NCBI RefSeq assembly: GCF_900090275.1
Contig: NZ_LT607755.1
Location: forward strand, 2,728,001-2,792,000
Length of the DNA stretch: 64,000 bases
Origin: Micromonospora zamorensis
GTDB taxonomy: Bacteria; Actinomycetota; Actinomycetes; Mycobacteriales; Micromonosporaceae
Direction: 5' to 3'
The position numbers were made by a program, and so were the translations under genes. The notes beneath the pieces are model-generated. The model was not told the origin of the DNA. It ran no database searches and saw only the letters and a program-made list of their open reading frames with translations. The stretch's first letter is position 1. Each line of letters opens with the position of its first letter. Positions 9,506 through 21,007 of this stretch are shown here, piece after piece.

Positions 9506-10192
9506 CTACGCCCTGGGGCGGACCAAGCCCGACTCGTACGCCAGCACGACGGCCTGCACCCGGTCGCGCAGCCGCAGCTTGGTCAGCACATGCCCCACGT
9601 GGGTCTTGATGGTGGTTTCGCTGACCGACAGCACCGCCGCGATCTCGGCGTTGGACAGCCCTCGGGCGACCTGCACCAGCACCTCGCGTTCCCGGTCGGT
9701 GAGCGCGTCGAGCGCCGCCGACGGCGTCGCCGCCGGGTCGGGCAGCAGCTCGGCGAACCGGTCCAGCAGTCGCCGCAGGATGCGGGGAGCCACCACCGCG
9801 TCCCCACCGGCGACCGTGCGGATCGCCGCGATCAACTCCTCGGCGGGCACGTCCTTGGCCAGGAACCCGCTGGCGCCCGCACGCAACGCGCCCACCACGT
9901 ACTCGTCCAGGTCGAAGGTGGTCAGCACCAGCACCCGCACCGGGAGTCGGGCGTCGACGATCGCCCGGGTCGCGGCCACCCCGTCCATCCGGGGCATCCG
10001 GATGTCCATCAGCACGACGTCGGGCAGCAGCCGGCGGGACAGCTCCACCGCCTCCACGCCGTCACCGGCCTCCGCCACCACGTGCAGGTCGTCCTCGGCG
10101 CCCAGCACCATCCGGAACCCGGTACGCAGCAGCGGCTGGTCGTCGGCGAGCAGGATCCGCACCGGCCGCCCCGGGGTCGCCTGTTCGGTCAT
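9506..10192 (-). CDS. NarL/LuxR-family response regulator, orphan
   Basis: The 228-residue protein has a receiver domain (about 10-130) with acidic pair Asp17/Asp18, phospho-acceptor Asp63 in VVLMDIRMP and Lys113 in FLAKD. A LuxR-type helix-turn-helix at about 160-220 follows (LTDREREVLVQVARGLSNAEIAAVL). No histidine kinase gene is adjacent. A short reading frame ends in an ATGA overlap with this start, the arrangement usually seen with a kinase partner. It probably regulates transcription after phosphorylation. The exporter operon downstream is a possible target. Confidence 0.92.
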   Translation of the reverse strand: MTEQATPGRPVRILLADDQPLLRTGFRMVLGAEDDLHVVAEAGDGVEAVELSRRLLPDVVLMDIRMPRMDGVAATRAIVDARLPVRVLVLTTFDLDEYVVGALRAGASGFLAKDVPAEELIAAIRTVAGGDAVVAPRILRRLLDRFAELLPDPAATPSAALDALTDREREVLVQVARGLSNAEIAAVLSVSETTIKTHVGHVLTKLRLRDRVQAVVLAYESGLVRPRA

Positions 10193-10344
10193 CTCGCCTC
10201 CTGTCCGGCCTGCCGCACCCGGTCATCCTCGCGTACGTCGGCGGGTGCGTCGCGGATCACCGTAGAGGCCGGCCGGTCGCCCTGTCCCGACCGCAGCGGC
10301 ACCGCCGCGGTCGGGTCCCCAACCGATCGGCGCGGCTCGCCCAC
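10189..10344 (-). CDS. Short open frame overlapping the response regulator start, possible remnant
   Basis: A 51-codon frame with GTG at 10344 ends in VRQAGQEAR and a TGA that overlaps the response regulator ATG as ATGA. The frame is closed upstream by a TGA at 10387-10389. It shows no recognisable domain. The overlap geometry is like that of a kinase-regulator pair, so this could be the surviving tail of a deleted kinase or simply chance. Support is weak. Confidence 0.22.
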   Translation of the reverse strand: MGEPRRSVGDPTAAVPLRSGQGDRPASTVIRDAPADVREDDRVRQAGQEAR

Positions 10345-10410
10345 CGACCCGAGGAGGCGATCAGCGTCGCCGGAGCCGGACCGACCTCACCGCGACGCGG
10401 GGGGCGGCTG

Positions 10411-11325
10411 TCACTCGTCGGCGCCCGGCACCACCGGAACCGACCGGGAGTCGCGCAGCGGGTCGGCACTCGCCGCCGCGACCGGGAACGGCGGCGGAGT
10501 GCCACCGAAGGTGGGGCAGAGCGCCTGGTGGCTGCACCAGTCGCACAGCTTGCTCGGTCGAGGCCGGAAATCCTGCCGGGCGGTGGCCTGCTCGATGGCC
10601 CGCCACAGGGCCACCACCGTGCGCTCGAAGCGGACCAACTCGTCGGCGTCCGGCGTGTAGTCCAACACCTCGGCGTCGCGCAGGTAGAGCAGCCGCAGCA
10701 CCCGGGGCACCACCCCCCGGGTGCGCCACAGCACCAGGGCGTAGAACTTGAGCTGGAACAGCGCCCGCGCCTCGAACGCCTCCCGTGGAGCGCCGCCGGT
10801 CTTGTAGTCGACCACCCGAAGCGCCCCGTCCGGGGCGACGTCGAGCCGGTCGAGGTAACCCCGGATCAGCAACTCGTCGTCGACCACCGCCGAGATCAGG
10901 CTCTCCCGCTCGGCCGGCTCCAACCGGGTCGGGTCCTCCACGGCGAAGTAACCCTCCAGCAGCCCGGCGGCCGAGCGGAGGAACTCCACCGGGTCGGCCG
11001 GCTCCGCGCCGTCGAACACCCCGGCCAGCTCCGGCTGCTCGGTGACCAGCCGGTCCCACTGTGGGGCCACCAGATCGCCGGCCGCCGCCGGTGTGCGGCC
11101 CTGCGCGGGCAGGTCGAACAGGCGCTCCAGCACCGCGTGCACCAGCGTGCCCCGGGCCTGCTCCATGGTGGTGCGCTCGGGCAGCCGGTCGATGCTGCGG
11201 AACCGGTAGAGCAGCGGGCAGGTCTTGAAATCCGCCGCACGCGACGGCGACAGCGAGGCCCGCACCGTCGGCGGCGCCTGTGCCGGGGTGGAAGGTTGGG
11301 GAGTGGTGACCGGTTCCGCCGTCAT
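10411..11325 (-). CDS. RecB-like PD-(D/E)XK exonuclease with Fe-S cysteines
   Basis: Start ATG 11325 is chosen because a TAACCT -10 element lies 8 nt upstream, so the message is probably leaderless; the protein has 304 residues. The nuclease core includes GYLDRLDVAPDGALRVVDYKTG with the catalytic Asp and Lys. One cysteine at 36 (TCPLLYRF) and three at 261, 264 and 270 (CDWCSHQALC) match the 4Fe-4S arrangement of AddB/RecB-family nucleases. M. tuberculosis Rv2119, near its own trmI and mpa, is the likely counterpart. It probably acts in DNA end processing. It is divergent from the M50 protease gene. Confidence 0.88.
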   Translation of the reverse strand: MTAEPVTTPQPSTPAQAPPTVRASLSPSRAADFKTCPLLYRFRSIDRLPERTTMEQARGTLVHAVLERLFDLPAQGRTPAAAGDLVAPQWDRLVTEQPELAGVFDGAEPADPVEFLRSAAGLLEGYFAVEDPTRLEPAERESLISAVVDDELLIRGYLDRLDVAPDGALRVVDYKTGGAPREAFEARALFQLKFYALVLWRTRGVVPRVLRLLYLRDAEVLDYTPDADELVRFERTVVALWRAIEQATARQDFRPRPSKLCDWCSHQALCPTFGGTPPPFPVAAASADPLRDSRSVPVVPGADE

Positions 11326-13592
<2,267 letters not shown>

Positions 13593-13596
<4 letters not shown>

Positions 13597-14165
13597 GCCG
13601 ACCGGGCTACGGCGGCGGTGACCTTCCCGCGGTCTTTCCCGACTGGTCGCCGTACCAGGATCTGGAGTCGGCGGCGCGGGCCTACCTGCGCGACCCGGAC
13701 GTCGCCCTGGAGGCACTCGGCGGCGTGCTGCGTGGGGCGTCGGTGCTCGGCTTCACCCTGGAACGCTTCGTCAACGAGGTCAACGGCGTGTGGCAGGAGG
13801 TCGTCGTCTGCGACGGCAGCCGCCTGATCCTCTGGCACGGGGAGGACGTGCCTCCGGAGGAGGGCCCCCCGGGCTCGATGACCTCGTCGCTGCGGGTGGT
13901 GCCGGTCTCGACCGTCACCGAGGTCGGCTGCCGGCGGCGACTCAACCGTGCCGAGAGCGGCGAGATCCGGGTCGACAGCATCGACGTCTACCTGCTGCTG
14001 ACCTCACTGGACGAGGCGCCGCCGACCGAGGAGATGGCCGGCACACCACGGCACGACGCGTTGCGCTTCGGCAAGACCCTCGACGACGGCGGAGCGGGTC
14101 AGATCGCCCGGCTGGAGGAGTTCGCGCGGCTGGTCGCCTCGGTGGTCGGTCGTCCGATGCTCTGA
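13593..14165 (+). CDS. Conserved actinobacterial protein of the proteasome locus, unknown function
   Basis: ATG 13593 follows GGGGGAGG by 7 nt; the product has 190 residues. It is soluble, acidic and has no catalytic motif that I can name. It shows a mixed alpha/beta character with recognisable stretches [19 protein letters not shown] and [12 protein letters not shown]. It may belong to an actinobacterial DUF of about this length (DUF5998 is my best guess, not certain). The overlap with the mini-ORF links it to trmI and the M50 protease in one operon of four frames. Its role is unknown. Confidence 0.75.
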
Positions 14166-14183
14166 GGCGTACCCCTTTCGGGG

Positions 14184-14209
14184 CCGGCCGGGCCGTGCGG
14201 CCCGGCCGG
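14184..14209. terminator. Bidirectional hairpin between convergent genes
   Basis: CCGGCCGGGCCG (14184-14195) and its exact complement (14198-14209) form a GC-only stem between the stop codons of the conserved protein and the ferredoxin gene. It would serve both strands. Confidence 0.6.
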
Positions 14210-14217
14210 TGGGTCGC

Positions 14218-14508
14218 TCAGTCCTCGGCGTCCGGGCCGGCGACCTCGACACCGTCGCCGCGCACCACGTGGATGCAGTCGCCGGGGCATTCCTTCGCGG
14301 AGTCGATCACCTCGAGTCGCAGGTGCTCCGGCACGTCGACGCGGCTGCCCGGCGCCATCCGCAGCTCACCGTCGGTGCCCTTGACGTAGGCAAGACCGTC
14401 GATGTCGAACTCGAAAACCTCTGGCGCGTACTGCACGCAGAGCCCGTCGCCTGTGCAGAGATCCTGGTCCACCCAGACCTGCAGCTGATCGGTCGCGACC
14501 TCGGCCAC
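14218..14508 (-). CDS. Ferredoxin, 3Fe-4S/4Fe-4S type
   Basis: The product has 96 residues, starting at GTG 14508 with GGGGGG about 7 nt upstream. Cluster ligands are seen in DLCTGDGLC near residues 18-24 and in [12 protein letters not shown] near 72-81. The spacing C-x5-C ... C-P resembles the single-cluster ferredoxins that feed electrons to cytochromes P450 and other oxidoreductases. The C-terminal tail is acidic. It lies divergent to arc. No P450 or reductase is nearby, so the electron acceptor is unknown. Confidence 0.88.
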   Translation of the reverse strand: MAEVATDQLQVWVDQDLCTGDGLCVQYAPEVFEFDIDGLAYVKGTDGELRMAPGSRVDVPEHLRLEVIDSAKECPGDCIHVVRGDGVEVAGPDAED

Positions 14509-14685
14509 GGTGCACCCCCCATGTTCTCCCGTCCTACGCTTCGACGGTACCCGAACGCCGGTAACGGCCCGTCAGGCCACCCTTGGCGATCAAGGTTCGG
14601 TGACGAGGGTGTTGCGTGGGACCGAATCGGCCTCATAGCGGCTAGTGTTAGGGCAGAACGTTCAAGCCCCCCGGGGAGGTGGGAC

Positions 14686-16470
14686 GTGGCAGCACGCAGC
14701 GACGACGCGGACTCGCGCGCCGCACGGTGGGAGAAGGAAGCCCACGATCTCTCCACGCAGGTCGCGTTCCTTCAGGAGGAACTCGCTCTGGTGCGGCGCA
14801 AGTTGACCGAAAGCCCCCGACACGTCCGGCAGCTCGAAGAGCGGCTGGCGGCCACCCAGGCACAGTTGGCGCGGCTGACCGAGAACAACGACCGGCTGGT
14901 GAGCACCCTCAAGGAAGCTCGCACGCAGATCGTGACGCTCAAGGAGGAGATCGACCGGCTCGCGCAACCGCCGAGCGGCTACGGTGTCTTCCTGGCCAAG
15001 CACGAGGACGGCACGGTGGACGTCTTCACCGGTGGCCGCAAGCTACGGGTCGCGGTCTCGCCCTCGCTCGAGGTGGGTGACCTGCGCCGTGGCCAGGAGG
15101 TCCTGCTCAACGACGCGCTCAACATCGTCGACGCGTTCGGCTACGAGCGGGTCGGTGAGGTGGTGATGCTCAAGGAGATCCTGGAGGGGCCGAACGGCGG
15201 GCCGGGCGACCGGGCGCTGGTGGTCTCCCACTCCGACGAGGAGCGCATCGTGCACCTCGCCGAGACACTCATCGGCTCGGCGATCCGGGCCGGCGACTCG
15301 CTCATGATCGAGCCCCGCTCGGCCTACGCGTACGAGCGGATCCCGAAGAGCGAGGTCGAGGAGCTGGTCCTGGAGGAGGTGCCCGACGTCGACTACGGCG
15401 ACATCGGTGGCCTTCAGTCGCAGATCGAGCAGATCCGCGACGCGGTGGAGCTTCCCTTCCTGCACGCGGACCTGTTCCGTGAGCACCAGCTCCGCCCGCC
15501 CAAGGGCATCCTGCTCTACGGCCCGCCCGGCTGTGGCAAGACGCTCATCGCCAAGGCGGTGGCCAACTCGCTGGCCAAGAAGATCGCCGAACGGCAGGGC
15601 AAGGAGAAGCACACCAGCTTCTTCCTCAACATCAAGGGCCCTGAGCTGCTCAACAAGTACGTCGGCGAGACCGAGCGGCACATTCGGCTGATCTTCCAGC
15701 GGGCACGGGAGAAGGCCGGCGAGGGCACCCCGGTGATCGTGTTCTTCGACGAGATGGACTCGATCTTCCGGACCCGCGGCTCCGGTGTCTCCTCCGACGT
15801 GGAGAACACCATCGTCCCGCAGCTGCTCAGTGAGATCGACGGCGTGGAGGGCCTGGAGAACGTCATTGTCATCGGCGCCTCCAACCGGGAAGACATGATC
15901 GACCCGGCGATCCTGCGCCCCGGTCGACTCGACGTGAAAATCAAGATCGAGCGACCGGACGCCGAAGCGGCCAAGGACATCTTCTCCAAGTACATCCTCT
16001 CCGGGCTGCCCCTGCACCCGGACGACCTGGCCGAGCACGGGGCCGACGCCCAGGCCACCGTGGCGGCCATGATCGACGCCGTGGTGCTGCGGATGTACTC
16101 CGAAACCGAGGAGAACCGCTTCCTCGAGGTCACCTACGCCAACGGTGACAAGGAAGTCCTCTACTTCAAGGACTTCAACTCCGGCGCGATGATCCAGAAC
16201 ATCGTCGACCGGAGCAAGAAGATGGCCATCAAGGAGTTCCTCACGTCCGGCCGCAAGGGGCTGCGCCTGCAGCACCTGCTCGACGCCTGCGTCGACGAGT
16301 TCCGCGAGAACGAGGACCTCCCCAACACCACCAACCCCGACGACTGGGCCCGCATCTCCGGCAAGAAGGGCGAGCGGATCGTCTACATCCGCACGCTCGT
16401 CTCCGGCGGCAAGGGCGCCGAGGCCGGTCGGTCCATCGAGACCGCCAGCAACACCGGCCAGTACCTCTGA
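14686..16470 (+). CDS. arc: Proteasome-associated AAA ATPase Arc/Mpa
   Basis: Start GTG 14686 follows GGGGAGGTGGG; the protein has 594 residues. Residues about 15-90 are a coiled coil that binds Pup, and about 95-235 form the tandem OB ring. The AAA domain has Walker A GPPGCGKT at 279-286, Walker [10 protein letters not shown] and the sensor segment [22 protein letters not shown]. The protein ends in GQYL, the HbYX-like tail that docks into and opens the 20S gate. It recognises pupylated proteins, unfolds them with ATP and feeds them to PrcBA. A terminator follows directly. Confidence 0.98.
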   Translation: MAARSDDADSRAARWEKEAHDLSTQVAFLQEELALVRRKLTESPRHVRQLEERLAATQAQLARLTENNDRLVSTLKEARTQIVTLKEEIDRLAQPPSGYGVFLAKHEDGTVDVFTGGRKLRVAVSPSLEVGDLRRGQEVLLNDALNIVDAFGYERVGEVVMLKEILEGPNGGPGDRALVVSHSDEERIVHLAETLIGSAIRAGDSLMIEPRSAYAYERIPKSEVEELVLEEVPDVDYGDIGGLQSQIEQIRDAVELPFLHADLFREHQLRPPKGILLYGPPGCGKTLIAKAVANSLAKKIAERQGKEKHTSFFLNIKGPELLNKYVGETERHIRLIFQRAREKAGEGTPVIVFFDEMDSIFRTRGSGVSSDVENTIVPQLLSEIDGVEGLENVIVIGASNREDMIDPAILRPGRLDVKIKIERPDAEAAKDIFSKYILSGLPLHPDDLAEHGADAQATVAAMIDAVVLRMYSETEENRFLEVTYANGDKEVLYFKDFNSGAMIQNIVDRSKKMAIKEFLTSGRKGLRLQHLLDACVDEFRENEDLPNTTNPDDWARISGKKGERIVYIRTLVSGGKGAEAGRSIETASNTGQYL

Positions 16471-16475
16471 CCGCC

Positions 16476-16509
16476 AGCGGCGGCACCGGACCCGTCCGGT
16501 GCCGCCGCT
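16476..16509 (+). terminator. Terminator downstream of arc
   Basis: AGCGGCGGCACCGGA (16476-16490) pairs perfectly with 16495-16509 over 15 bp around a CCCG loop, starting 5 nt after the arc stop codon. Confidence 0.8.
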
Positions 16510-16844
16510 GTGTGCGTCCCACCGCGAGACGCCGCTTCGCTGCTTTCCCCGGTGATCCGGCCCGGCACAGCTACGTCGCTGCCGTCGGCGAGCCCGCCCG
16601 GCCCGAGGAGAGCCTGCGTCGTAGCCGGCCCATCGTGGCCGACCCGGCCGCCCATCGACCGGATCCGCACGGTGCACCCGTGCCTCCGGGCGGGCCTGAC
16701 CGTGGTGCCACTCAAACCCGCCAAAGCCCGGTAGTCACGCCGCGCCGACCGACAGCGACGGGCGGTAGGCCACCGCGCAGACTAGTCTCGATGGTGTGAG
16801 CGGCGGGCACGCCGGCTCCGTGGGCGAGCGAAGCGAGTGGTCGC
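16510..16844. other. Gap between arc and dop with a candidate dop promoter
   Basis: No reading frame here shows a recognisable product on either strand. A TAGTCT hexamer at 16783-16788 is a good -10 candidate and would start transcription near 16796, giving dop a 49-nt leader. A GTG at 16796, out of frame with dop, lies exactly 7 nt from this hexamer, which would be the geometry of a leaderless start. Confidence 0.45.
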
Positions 16845-18362
16845 ATGACGGTACGTCGGATCATGGGCACCGAAATCGAGTACGGCATCTCCGTGCCCGG
16901 GCAGGCCGGAGCCAACCCGATGGTCACCTCATCGCAGGTGGTCAATGCTTATGGCGCACGTCCAGAACTCAACCGGGGCGGGCGAGCCCGCTGGGACTAC
17001 GAGGAAGAGTCGCCGCTGCGCGACGCCCGCGGCTTCACCTACTCCGGAGCCGCCTACGACCCGGCTGAGGCGTTGGCCGACGAGGACCTTGGCCTCGCCA
17101 ACGTGATACTCACCAATGGTGCACGGCTCTACGTCGACCACGCCCACCCGGAATACTCCACTCCGGAGGTCACCACCCCTCGGGACGTGGTGCGCTGGGA
17201 CAAGGCCGGCGAGCGGGTGATGGCCGAGGCGTCCCGCCGGGCCGCCACCATCCCGGGCAGCCAGCCGATCCACCTCTACAAGAACAACACCGACAACAAG
17301 GGCGCCAGCTACGGCGCCCACGAGAACTACCTGATGCGTCGGCAGACCCCGTTCGCCGACATCGTGGCTTACCTGACGCCGTTCTTCGTCACCCGCCAGA
17401 TCGTCTGCGGCGCCGGCCGGGTCGGCATCGGCCAGGACGGCGGGCAGAACGGCTTCCAGATCTCCCAGCGCGCTGACTTCTTCGAGGTCGAGGTAGGCCT
17501 GGAGACGACGCTCAAGCGGCCGATCATCAACACCCGCGACGAGCCGCACGCCGACGCCGACAAATACCGCCGGCTGCACGTCATCATCGGCGACGCCAAC
17601 CTCTCCGAGATCTCCACCTACCTCAAGGTCGGCACCACCGCGCTGATCCTCACCATGATCGAGGAGAAGGCGCTCGGGGCCGATCTCGGCATCGCCGACC
17701 CGGTCAGCGAGCTGCGCGCCGTCAGCCACGACCCCACCCTGACGCACCGCATGCGGCTGCGCGACGGCCGCCGGCTCACCGCCCTGGACCTGCAATGGGC
17801 CTACCTGGAGCGGGTCCGGTCCTTTGTCGACGACCGGTACGGCACCGATGCCGACGAGCAGACCGTCGACGTACTCGACCGCTGGGAGAGCGTCTTGGAC
17901 CGGCTGGGCCGGGATCCGATGCTCTGCGCCGACGAGTTGGACTGGGTGGCCAAGCTGCGGCTGCTGGAGGGTTACCGGGAGCGGGAGAAGCTCGCCTGGG
18001 GCTCACACAAGCTCCAGCTGGTCGACCTTCAATACTCCGACGTCCGGCCGGAGAAGGGGCTCTACCACCGCCTGGTCAGCCGGGGGGCGATGAAGACGCT
18101 GCTCACCGACGACGAGACCCGCTCCGCGATGACGGAGCCGCCGGAGGACACCCGGGCCTACTTCCGTGGCCGCTGCCTGGCCCAGTACGCCTCCGAGGTG
18201 GTCGCCGCGAGCTGGGACTCGGTGATCTTCGACGTGGGCCGGGAGTCGCTGGTCCGGGTCCCGATGATGGAGCCGGAGCGGGGCACTCGCGCGCACGTCG
18301 GCGCCTTGTTCGACCGCTGCGCTAGCGCCAAGGACCTGCTGGAGACGTTGACCGGGGGCTGA
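16845..18362 (+). CDS. dop: Depupylase/Pup deamidase Dop
   Basis: The 505-residue protein belongs to the glutamine-synthetase-like carboxylate-amine ligase fold. The N-terminal [10 protein letters not shown] holds the metal-binding glutamate (Glu10), and [14 protein letters not shown] holds the catalytic aspartate (Asp98). Residues about 35-80 form the extra Dop loop absent from Paf[18 protein letters not shown] and [18 protein letters not shown] are shared with PafA. Because Pup here already ends in Glu, deamidation is not required, and Dop should mainly hydrolyse the isopeptide bond to recycle Pup. It is followed by pup. Confidence 0.97.
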   Translation: MTVRRIMGTEIEYGISVPGQAGANPMVTSSQVVNAYGARPELNRGGRARWDYEEESPLRDARGFTYSGAAYDPAEALADEDLGLANVILTNGARLYVDHAHPEYSTPEVTTPRDVVRWDKAGERVMAEASRRAATIPGSQPIHLYKNNTDNKGASYGAHENYLMRRQTPFADIVAYLTPFFVTRQIVCGAGRVGIGQDGGQNGFQISQRADFFEVEVGLETTLKRPIINTRDEPHADADKYRRLHVIIGDANLSEISTYLKVGTTALILTMIEEKALGADLGIADPVSELRAVSHDPTLTHRMRLRDGRRLTALDLQWAYLERVRSFVDDRYGTDADEQTVDVLDRWESVLDRLGRDPMLCADELDWVAKLRLLEGYREREKLAWGSHKLQLVDLQYSDVRPEKGLYHRLVSRGAMKTLLTDDETRSAMTEPPEDTRAYFRGRCLAQYASEVVAASWDSVIFDVGRESLVRVPMMEPERGTRAHVGALFDRCASAKDLLETLTGG

Positions 18363-18466
18363 ACACGCGTCCGGATGCCCGTCGTGTGCCGCAAGCCGGC
18401 GCGCGGCGGGCTTTTCGTCGCCCGCGCGAGGTAAGTTCATCGCAGACGATCGTGGAGGAGGCAGCA

Positions 18467-18682
18467 GTGGCCACTCATGACAGCGGCGGCCAGTCGCAGT
18501 CCGGCAAGTCCCGTCAGGGCGAGGAAATCGAGGACGTCACCACCGAGGCCAACCCCGAGGTGGCCGAGCGGCACGCCGAGATCACCGAGGACGTCGACGA
18601 CCTCCTCGACGAGATCGACTCCGTCCTCGAAGAAAACGCAGAGGAGTTCGTGAGGGGATACGTGCAAAAAGGGGGCGAATAG
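18467..18682 (+). CDS. pup: Prokaryotic ubiquitin-like protein Pup
   Basis: GTG 18467 follows GGAGGAGG by about 6 nt; the product has 71 residues. The N-terminal half is polar and disordered. Residues about 30-58 (NPEVAERHAEITEDVDDLLDEIDSVLEENAEEF) are the helix that zippers with the Arc coiled coil. The sequence ends YVQKGGE: the last codon is GAA, so the C-terminal residue is Glu, not Gln. PafA can ligate this gamma-carboxylate to lysines without prior action of Dop. A TAAGTT hexamer at 18432-18437 may be a separate -10 for pup. Confidence 0.97.
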   Translation: MATHDSGGQSQSGKSRQGEEIEDVTTEANPEVAERHAEITEDVDDLLDEIDSVLEENAEEFVRGYVQKGGE

Positions 18683-18685
18683 AGC

Positions 18686-19278
18686 ATGTCTGGATAAATC
18701 GGGCATGCTTGTCCTCTCGATAACCGAGATGGCCACCGCCGTTGCCGCGACTGCGGCGAGTGGCTGCCCCTCGATCAGTTCTGCGCCACCAGCACGCGGC
18801 CGGACGCGGCACCGGATGGCCGCCGGCGACGCCCGGACTGTGATGCCACCAAGCCCCTTGCCGACTTTCCGCGGAACCGCTCCGGTCGTGGGGGTTACGG
18901 CCGATACTGCAAGCCTTGCCACCACAAGATGGGCAGGGAGAGCAAGCTCCGACTGCATGGCGGGTTCCGCGAGTACCACCGGCGGCGGCGGGGGAGAAGG
19001 AGTTTCCCGAGCTACTGGCCGAGCAGGGCGGGGTCTGCGCGATCTGTGGCGCTGCCGACCCACAACATCTGGACCACGATCATCGCACCGGATGGGTGCG
19101 CGGGATACTCTGCTTCAACTGCAACGGTGGTCTTGGCCAGTTCCGTGACAGTCCCATGAGGCTGGCCAGGGCGATCACGTACCTGAGAGGAACCACGTGG
19201 CAGCGGGCTTTGATCCATCCGGGCGTCTACCAGATGTGTTCACCAACGCGGGGACGTCCTCCTTCACCACGTTCCTGA
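18686..19278 (+). pseudogene. Endonuclease VII-like (HNH) gene, disrupted
   Basis: Two frames together encode an endonuclease VII-type zinc protein. The first, in the same frame as pup, has CRDCGEWLPLDQF and YCKPCHHKMGRESKLRLHGG with paired CxxC motifs. The second, offset by one base, gives ELLAEQGGVCAICGA then LDHDHRTGWVRGILCFNCN, the HNH core. The break lies in the G-rich run near 18981-18995, where a single missing base would restore one frame. The only ATG near the front (18686) meets a TAA three codons later. The 3' end overlaps prcB by 82 nt. It may be decayed, or the frame break may be a sequencing error. Confidence 0.72.
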
Positions 19279-20036
19279 GCCGGGTGGCCCCCGAGATGCT
19301 GCCCGGCCGGCGACCGCTGCCGCCGGGCATGGCCGCCGACCTGGCACCACACGCGACGACCATCGTGGCCATCGCGGCTGCGGAGGGCGTGGTGATGGCC
19401 GGCGACCGACGGGCGACCATGGGCAACCTGATCGCCCAGCGTGACATCGAGAAGGTGCACCCCGCCGACGCGTACTCGCTGGTCGGCATCGCGGGCACCG
19501 CGGGCATCGGGATCGAGCTGATGCGACTGTTCCAGGTGGAGTTGGAGCACTACGAGAAGATCGAGGGCGCGATGCTCTCGCTCGACGGCAAGGCCAACCG
19601 GTTGGCCTCGATGATCCGGGGCAACCTGGGTGCGGCCATGCAGGGGCTCGCCGTGGTGCCGCTCTTCGCCGGCTTCGACCTGGCCGCCGCCGACCCGTCG
19701 AGGGCCGGCCGGATCTTCAGCTTCGACGTGACCGGAGGCCCGTACGAGGAGACCGGTTACGACGCGATCGGCTCCGGCTCGCTCTTCGCCAAGTCGGCGC
19801 TGAAGAAGCGCTTCCGGGCTGGTGTGTCGGTCGAGGACGCGACCAGGCTCGCGGTGGAGGCGCTCTACGACGCGGCCGACGACGACACCGCGACCGGCGG
19901 CCCGGATCTGACCCGCCGGATCTATCCGGTGGTGATGACCGCTACCGCCGAGGGCACTCACCGGCTCACCGACGCCGAGACGGCGACGATCGCCGAGGGC
20001 GTTGTCGCCGGCCGGATGGAGAACCCGGGCGGCTGA
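19197..20036 (+). CDS. prcB: 20S proteasome beta subunit
   Basis: GTG 19197 follows GAGAGG; the precursor has 279 residues. A propeptide of 53 residues ends at HA before [19 protein letters not shown], so Thr54 becomes the N-terminal nucleophile after self-cleavage. The conserved Asp and Lys of the active site are in [10 protein letters not shown] and the following IEKVHP strand. Beta subunits form the two inner rings and carry the peptidase sites. The gene overlaps the 3' end of the broken nuclease gene and is followed 61 nt later by prcA. Confidence 0.98.
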   Translation: MAAGFDPSGRLPDVFTNAGTSSFTTFLSRVAPEMLPGRRPLPPGMAADLAPHATTIVAIAAAEGVVMAGDRRATMGNLIAQRDIEKVHPADAYSLVGIAGTAGIGIELMRLFQVELEHYEKIEGAMLSLDGKANRLASMIRGNLGAAMQGLAVVPLFAGFDLAAADPSRAGRIFSFDVTGGPYEETGYDAIGSGSLFAKSALKKRFRAGVSVEDATRLAVEALYDAADDDTATGGPDLTRRIYPVVMTATAEGTHRLTDAETATIAEGVVAGRMENPGG

Positions 20037-20097
20037 GTCTCGTCCACGCCCACCTGCCAGCAGTCGTCAGCACAGCGCCGTAAGGAGAACCGCCGCC

Positions 20098-20919
20098 GTG
20101 GCCATGCAGTTCTACGCTTCGCCCGAACAGATCATGCGCGACCGCTCCGAGTTGGCCCGCAAGGGCATCGCTCGGGGTCGCAGCGCGGTGGTCCTCAGCT
20201 ACTCCGGCGGGGTGCTCTTCGTCGCGGAGAACCTCTCCAGCGCCCTGCACAAGGTAAGCGAGATCTACGACCGGATCGGCTTCGCCGCTGTCGGCCGCTA
20301 CAACGAGTTCGAGAATCTGCGCCGGGCCGGTGTGCGGATGGCCGACCTGAACGGGCTGAGCTACGACCGGCGCGATGTCACCGGCCGGGCACTGGCCAAC
20401 GCGTTCGCGCAGACGCTCGGTGCGATCTTCACCGAGCAGTCGAAGCCGTTCGAGGTGGAGATCTGCGTGGCGGAGGTCGGTGCCACTGCGGACGACGACG
20501 AGCTCTACCGGCTGACGTACGACGGCTCGGTCAATGACGAGCCGGGGCGGATGGCCATGGGCGGCCAGGCCGAGGCGATCACCGGCGTGCTGAAGTCCAA
20601 CCACCGGGCGGACATGTCGCTCTCTGAGGCGGTGAAGGTCGCGGTTCAGGCGCTGAGCACTGTTGGTGGGGAGGGCGGCGCTGCCCGGACGATCGCCGCC
20701 AACCAGCTTGAGGTTGCGGTGCTGGACCGTCAGCGGGTCGGCCGGACGTTCCGCCGGATCACCGGTGCACCGCTGACGGCGCTGTTGAACGGTGAGGCTG
20801 CGGCGCCGGCCAGCGACGAGCGGGACACGCCGATCGTGCCGACCGGTGAGGCCGGTAAGCCGACCAGCTCCGCGGGCTCCGCGGACCTGGAGGATCGGCC
20901 GGGTCAGGCGGACCTCTGA
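20098..20919 (+). CDS. prcA: 20S proteasome alpha subunit
   Basis: Start GTG 20098 fits the AAGGAG site 11 nt upstream better than ATG 20104; the product has 273 residues. The N-terminal [22 protein letters not shown] is the gating segment that closes the entry pore until Arc docks. It lacks the catalytic threonine, as expected of an alpha subunit. The C-terminal 45 residues are Pro/Ala/Ser/Asp-rich and probably disordered. Alpha rings cap the PrcB rings to form the 20S core particle. Confidence 0.97.
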   Translation: MAMQFYASPEQIMRDRSELARKGIARGRSAVVLSYSGGVLFVAENLSSALHKVSEIYDRIGFAAVGRYNEFENLRRAGVRMADLNGLSYDRRDVTGRALANAFAQTLGAIFTEQSKPFEVEICVAEVGATADDDELYRLTYDGSVNDEPGRMAMGGQAEAITGVLKSNHRADMSLSEAVKVAVQALSTVGGEGGAARTIAANQLEVAVLDRQRVGRTFRRITGAPLTALLNGEAAAPASDERDTPIVPTGEAGKPTSSAGSADLEDRPGQADL

Positions 20920-20932
20920 TCGTGTGACGCAC

Positions 20933-20966
20933 AGCGCCGGGGACCGCCTTCGCGGTTCCCGGCGCT
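20933..20966. terminator. Terminator between prcA and rfbD
   Basis: Arms 20933-20947 and 20952-20966 form a 15-bp stem with one wobble position and a CTTC loop. It lies between convergent genes and would end the proteasome message. Confidence 0.75.
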
Positions 20967-21007
20967 GGTGTGCAACTCGACGATGGTGGCGAGCAGCAGC
21001 AGACCGA

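Noticed and set aside
14209..14685. Long N-terminal extension of Arc to about residue -159
   Set aside because: The extension overlaps the ferredoxin gene and lacks similarity to Arc. GTG 14686 has a strong ribosome binding site and gives the usual length.
16510..16799. A forward frame after arc starting near 16512
   Set aside because: No domain, no ribosome binding site and mixed codon use; it lies directly after a strong terminator. I treat the gap as non-coding.
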